From positions 1-18,541 of the forward strand of contig DBCE01000013.1 of assembly GCA_002292895.1 (NCBI GenBank): a DNA stretch of 18,541 nt, given 5' to 3'. Numbering within the stretch: the stretch's first letter is position 1; each line of letters opens with the position of its first letter. A program made the position numbers and the translations under genes. Positions 16,064 through 18,541 of this stretch are shown in pieces. The notes below the pieces were generated by a model that saw only the letters and a program-made list of their open reading frames with translations, searched no databases and was not told where the DNA came from. This DNA is from Phycisphaerales bacterium UBA966. Lineage in GTDB: Bacteria > Planctomycetota > Phycisphaerae > Phycisphaerales > SM1A02.

Positions 16064-16701
16064 TGCGGAAACAGCCCCGTTTCAGCACTCGGCGCCTGGG
16101 CTTCACATTGGTGGAGCTCTTGGTGTCCATCACAGTGACCGCGATTATTGCGGCTTCTGTAGCTGCGACGGTGTCAGCGGTAGCGGTCGGGATGCAAGGT
16201 CAGGATGATGCAGCGCAAGAAGTAGCGCGCCTCGCACGGGGCCAGGCGCGCATTGCGGACCACCTGTTTCGGGCGCGAATGATTCTTTCCCAATCAACCA
16301 CCGTGGCGACGCTATGGCTTCCTTCGGAGACGTTTGACGGTTCACCGACGAACGCCACCGAGTACGACACGATCCACGGGAACGAACTGCGCTGGTACGT
16401 CGTGGACCGAGCCAACCGCGTTATCAGCATGCAGCGGGTCAGTAACACCCTGAATCGCACGGTTTATCCGCTCGCCACCGATTGGGCAGCGCTGCGAACG
16501 ACGCTTGCTGCGTCCGGGTCACTGGTTACCACCACTGTCCTCGAGGGTGTGTTAGAGGGAACATTTCGCTTTACCACCTTCAATCCGTGCGCAGACCGGC
16601 GATTGGTATTGGATATTCAGCTTGATGATGACCACGGCGGAATGAACTTTGAACTGGGTGGCATCATCGACGCGCTGCAGCGGCATTCGGACTGTCAGTA
16701 A
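16060..16701 (+). CDS. GspJ-like minor prepilin
   Basis: 213 residues. The basic leader MMRKQPRFSTRRLG (14 residues) is followed by FTLVELLVSITVTAIIAASV: a class III signal with cleavage after G14 and Glu at mature position five. The body is long for a minor pilin and ends in a beta-rich region (GTFRFTTFNPCADRRLVLDI), consistent with GspJ/PilW-type proteins. ATG 16060 overlaps the previous stop as ATGA; ATG 16063 is an alternative start. The following large gene begins seven bases after its stop. Confidence 0.83.
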   Translation: MMRKQPRFSTRRLGFTLVELLVSITVTAIIAASVAATVSAVAVGMQGQDDAAQEVARLARGQARIADHLFRARMILSQSTTVATLWLPSETFDGSPTNATEYDTIHGNELRWYVVDRANRVISMQRVSNTLNRTVYPLATDWAALRTTLAASGSLVTTTVLEGVLEGTFRFTTFNPCADRRLVLDIQLDDDHGGMNFELGGIIDALQRHSDCQ

Positions 16702-16708
16702 ACATCTC

Positions 16709-18382
16709 ATGAACCATCACGCTTTCCAACCCCAACTTCCGCGCCGCCGCCGCGATCGGTCGGTGCGGGCGCAGTGCAACACTGAGAAGGGAATGGGTCG
16801 CGGTGCAGCACTCATGCTGGCGCTATTCGCGATGATGGTGGTTGGCACTACGACGCTTTCGTACGTGGCCAGTCGTGAAACATCATCGTCCATTGCGGCG
16901 AATGCGCAGCTGGCGGCGGATGCACGCACGCTCGCCTCATCTGGAATGTCCATTGCCAAAGGCATTCTCCGATCCAGCGAGACCATTTGGCGCCGCAATC
17001 ATGTTGGCGGTGTGCTTCTGAACAACTATTCGCTTGATGGTGGCACAGTCACCGTTCGTTTGGTGGACATTGTCAAGCGCGCGAATCCAGCCAATGGTGG
17101 CAACATTTTCCCCGATGATTCCACCACCGAAGTGGAGGTCACCGTCAGCAGCACGCGCGGGGGCGCCACCTGGAACTCAGTAGCGAATATGAGCATTCCC
17201 AGTGTGGTAAAGGGCGAGTATGCCATCTTTGCCAACAAGATCATGATTGTGGATGGCTCAAATAATTTCATTGGCCGTTGGCCAAATGCACCGATGAGCG
17301 CACAGAAATTGCGCGTGAATATTGGCACGCAGGCCGACCTAGCCTTCCTGAGTAATGTCTTCCCCTGGTTCGGCAGCGGCGTCTGGCTGCAGGGCGGCTG
17401 CCGCTTTGAGGCAGAGGTGGCGGGTTCAACGCCGTCGGATGCAGATTCCATGAAGGCCACATGGATTTACTACCCGTACTCGGCTACTGGTCTCATCGTG
17501 CAAGGCGCAAGTGCCAGTGCTGTTGCCGCGAAGCGCATGGACCCACTGGATTCCATTCGCATGGTCAATCCGCCCGCTCCGCCGTCAGTTGGCGGCACAT
17601 ACACCAGCTTCACCAACAACTATGTCTTGACAGGCGGCAGCTACAGCCTGAACTCATTCCGAGTCCGCGCCGTGTTCCTTCCGCAGTTGTTCACCAAGAA
17701 CTTTGAAGTGCGCGGCGGCGCGACGGTCACGTTGAATACCGGGACCTATGAGGTGTACGGTTCATGGGTTCTGCGCGATTCGCGCATCATTATCAATGGC
17801 GACGTGAAATTCGTGATCAATCCGAACTTGGCATTGACGGGCTTGGACTGGCAGAATTCTTCCGTAGAGATCAACCCAAACAGCACCTTTGAGATCTACA
17901 ACGGATATTCAATGGATGTTCGAAACTGCTGGGTTGGACCACGAAAGCAGTACATATGCAATAACGTTGCCATCGACGGCGACCCGCACAAGAAGAATTG
18001 GTTCGCGCAGTTCACCTCCGATGACTGCTACCCGGTAGCGCCAACGTCACCGCAGTACATGGAGCCGTGGCGCGTTCGCGTGTATCCGATGCGGCAGTTC
18101 CTCTCCAGCTTCTTCCTCTGGGATATCCGCGACACTTCCATTGTTGGTTCGCTGTTCCTGCCAACCAACCCGATCCGCCTCTTTGGGCGCACGCAGGTGT
18201 ACGGGCGTGTAGCGGCCAACCACTTGTTGATTTACGACGCTGCCAGTTTCTTCTATGACCACGCGCTTGACCTGGTGACTGGATTCACCGAGGGTCGTGC
18301 ACCTTCACGCGGTGGCGATCCGGAGGACATGTTCCCATCGCGCATCGTGTCCTATGGATTCAATGCGGAGGCAGCTCGATGA
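16709..18382 (+). CDS. Large PilX/GspK-like protein with beta-solenoid-like body
   Basis: 557 residues from ATG 16709; an upstream TTG in the same frame lies inside the GspJ-like gene and is rejected. A basic leader ends in GMGRG (28-32), followed by the hydrophobic stretch AALMLALFAMMVVGTTTL and a polar helix (ETSSSIAANAQLAADARTLASSG). The pattern matches the N-terminus of PilX or GspK-type proteins. There is no Glu at mature position five, a known feature of the GspK tip subunit. ATG 16793 (MGRG) is an alternative start but sits too close to its purine stretch. The body is mostly beta; residues 331-411 show repeated hydrophobic/Asn/Gly strands (GGATVTLNTGTYEVYG, SRIIINGDVKFVIN) like a small beta-helix, resembling the C-terminal region of other planctomycete PilX-type proteins. 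Its role is probably at the filament tip. Joined by ATGA to the next prepilin. Confidence 0.8.
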   Translation: MNHHAFQPQLPRRRRDRSVRAQCNTEKGMGRGAALMLALFAMMVVGTTTLSYVASRETSSSIAANAQLAADARTLASSGMSIAKGILRSSETIWRRNHVGGVLLNNYSLDGGTVTVRLVDIVKRANPANGGNIFPDDSTTEVEVTVSSTRGGATWNSVANMSIPSVVKGEYAIFANKIMIVDGSNNFIGRWPNAPMSAQKLRVNIGTQADLAFLSNVFPWFGSGVWLQGGCRFEAEVAGSTPSDADSMKATWIYYPYSATGLIVQGASASAVAAKRMDPLDSIRMVNPPAPPSVGGTYTSFTNNYVLTGGSYSLNSFRVRAVFLPQLFTKNFEVRGGATVTLNTGTYEVYGSWVLRDSRIIINGDVKFVINPNLALTGLDWQNSSVEINPNSTFEIYNGYSMDVRNCWVGPRKQYICNNVAIDGDPHKKNWFAQFTSDDCYPVAPTSPQYMEPWRVRVYPMRQFLSSFFLWDIRDTSIVGSLFLPTNPIRLFGRTQVYGRVAANHLLIYDAASFFYDHALDLVTGFTEGRAPSRGGDPEDMFPSRIVSYGFNAEAAR

Positions 18383-18541
18383 TGATTCGCGGCCGTCGAG
18401 CTTTCACGCTCATTGAGATGCTCATCACGGCGGCTATCGTCAGCGTGATGGCGGGATTGGCTATTGATATGTTTGGTGGCAGCCGCTTTGAGCGTGTGGA
18501 CGCTGGCGTTCGATTGCTTGAGGCTGATCCTGGCTATGCAC
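18379..18541 (+). CDS. Minor prepilin (GspH-like), 3' end outside window
   Basis: Only the first 54 codons are present and the frame stays open to the end of the window. A short basic leader, MMIRGRRA, is followed by FTLIEMLITAAIVSVMAG: a class III signal peptide with Glu at mature position five. The residue before the cut is Ala rather than the usual Gly, which prepilin peptidases tolerate less well in proteobacterial systems. ATG 18379 overlaps the previous stop as ATGA. Which minor pilin it is cannot be decided from the N-terminus; GspH or a second pilin are both possible. Confidence 0.8.
   Translation, partial: MMIRGRRAFTLIEMLITAAIVSVMAGLAIDMFGGSRFERVDAGVRLLEADPGYA

Noticed and set aside
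16649..16708. A TTG-initiated extension of the large PilX/GspK-like protein
   Set aside because: It overlaps the end of the GspJ-like gene, has no ribosome binding site and adds residues unlike a prepilin leader.
1..18541. CRISPR arrays, tRNA or rRNA genes, insertion sequences, phage genes or defence systems
   Set aside because: I saw no direct-repeat arrays, cloverleaf-type segments, transposase or integrase motifs on either strand.

Overview
The window is most likely chromosomal DNA from a moderately GC-rich, Gram-negative bacterium. Planctomycetota, probably the Phycisphaerae, fits best. The main reasons are the composition of the type IV filament locus, a Hanks-type Ser/Thr kinase with an N-terminal 'AERRAFLDG' module and a C-terminal PEGA domain, and secreted beta-propeller and repeat proteins. 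This placement rests on gene style alone; there is no rRNA or other marker gene in the window. Genes are tightly packed, there is no tRNA, rRNA, CRISPR array or insertion sequence, and no stretch longer than about 300 bases lacks a gene.

Left part (1-8577), mixed accessory and housekeeping genes. On the plus strand lies the 3' part of a secreted repeat protein, whose N-terminus is probably outside the window. It overlaps tail to tail with a minus-strand P1B-4 type metal-transporting ATPase. Divergent from the ATPase is a CoaC-like flavoprotein, followed by a secreted protein that can be read as a seven-bladed FG-GAP-like beta-propeller. A small minus-strand membrane protein comes next, then a membrane-anchored Ser/Thr protein kinase.

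Right part (8617-18541), a type IV filament (type IV pilus / type II secretion superfamily) locus in two divergent transcription units. The minus-strand unit, in transcription order, is: major pilin, terminator-like hairpin, PilM-like, PilN-like, PilO-like, PilP/GspC-like, PilB/GspE ATPase, PilC/GspF platform protein. The five genes from pilM to pilB/gspE are joined by 4-base ATGA or GTGA start-stop overlaps. The PilC/GspF start lies inside the end of the ATPase gene. The plus-strand unit encodes a GspI-like prepilin, a GspJ-like prepilin, a large PilX/GspK-like protein with a beta-solenoid-like body, and the start of a fourth prepilin that runs off the window.

Together the two units would supply the cytoplasmic motor, the inner-membrane platform and alignment complex, one major pilin and a set of tip or minor pilins. 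No secretin, prepilin peptidase or retraction ATPase is visible here. The most notable points are the mixed T4P/T2SS composition, a large pseudopilin lacking Glu5 that could carry a tip domain, and a hairpin between the pilin gene and the machinery genes that could set their relative expression.
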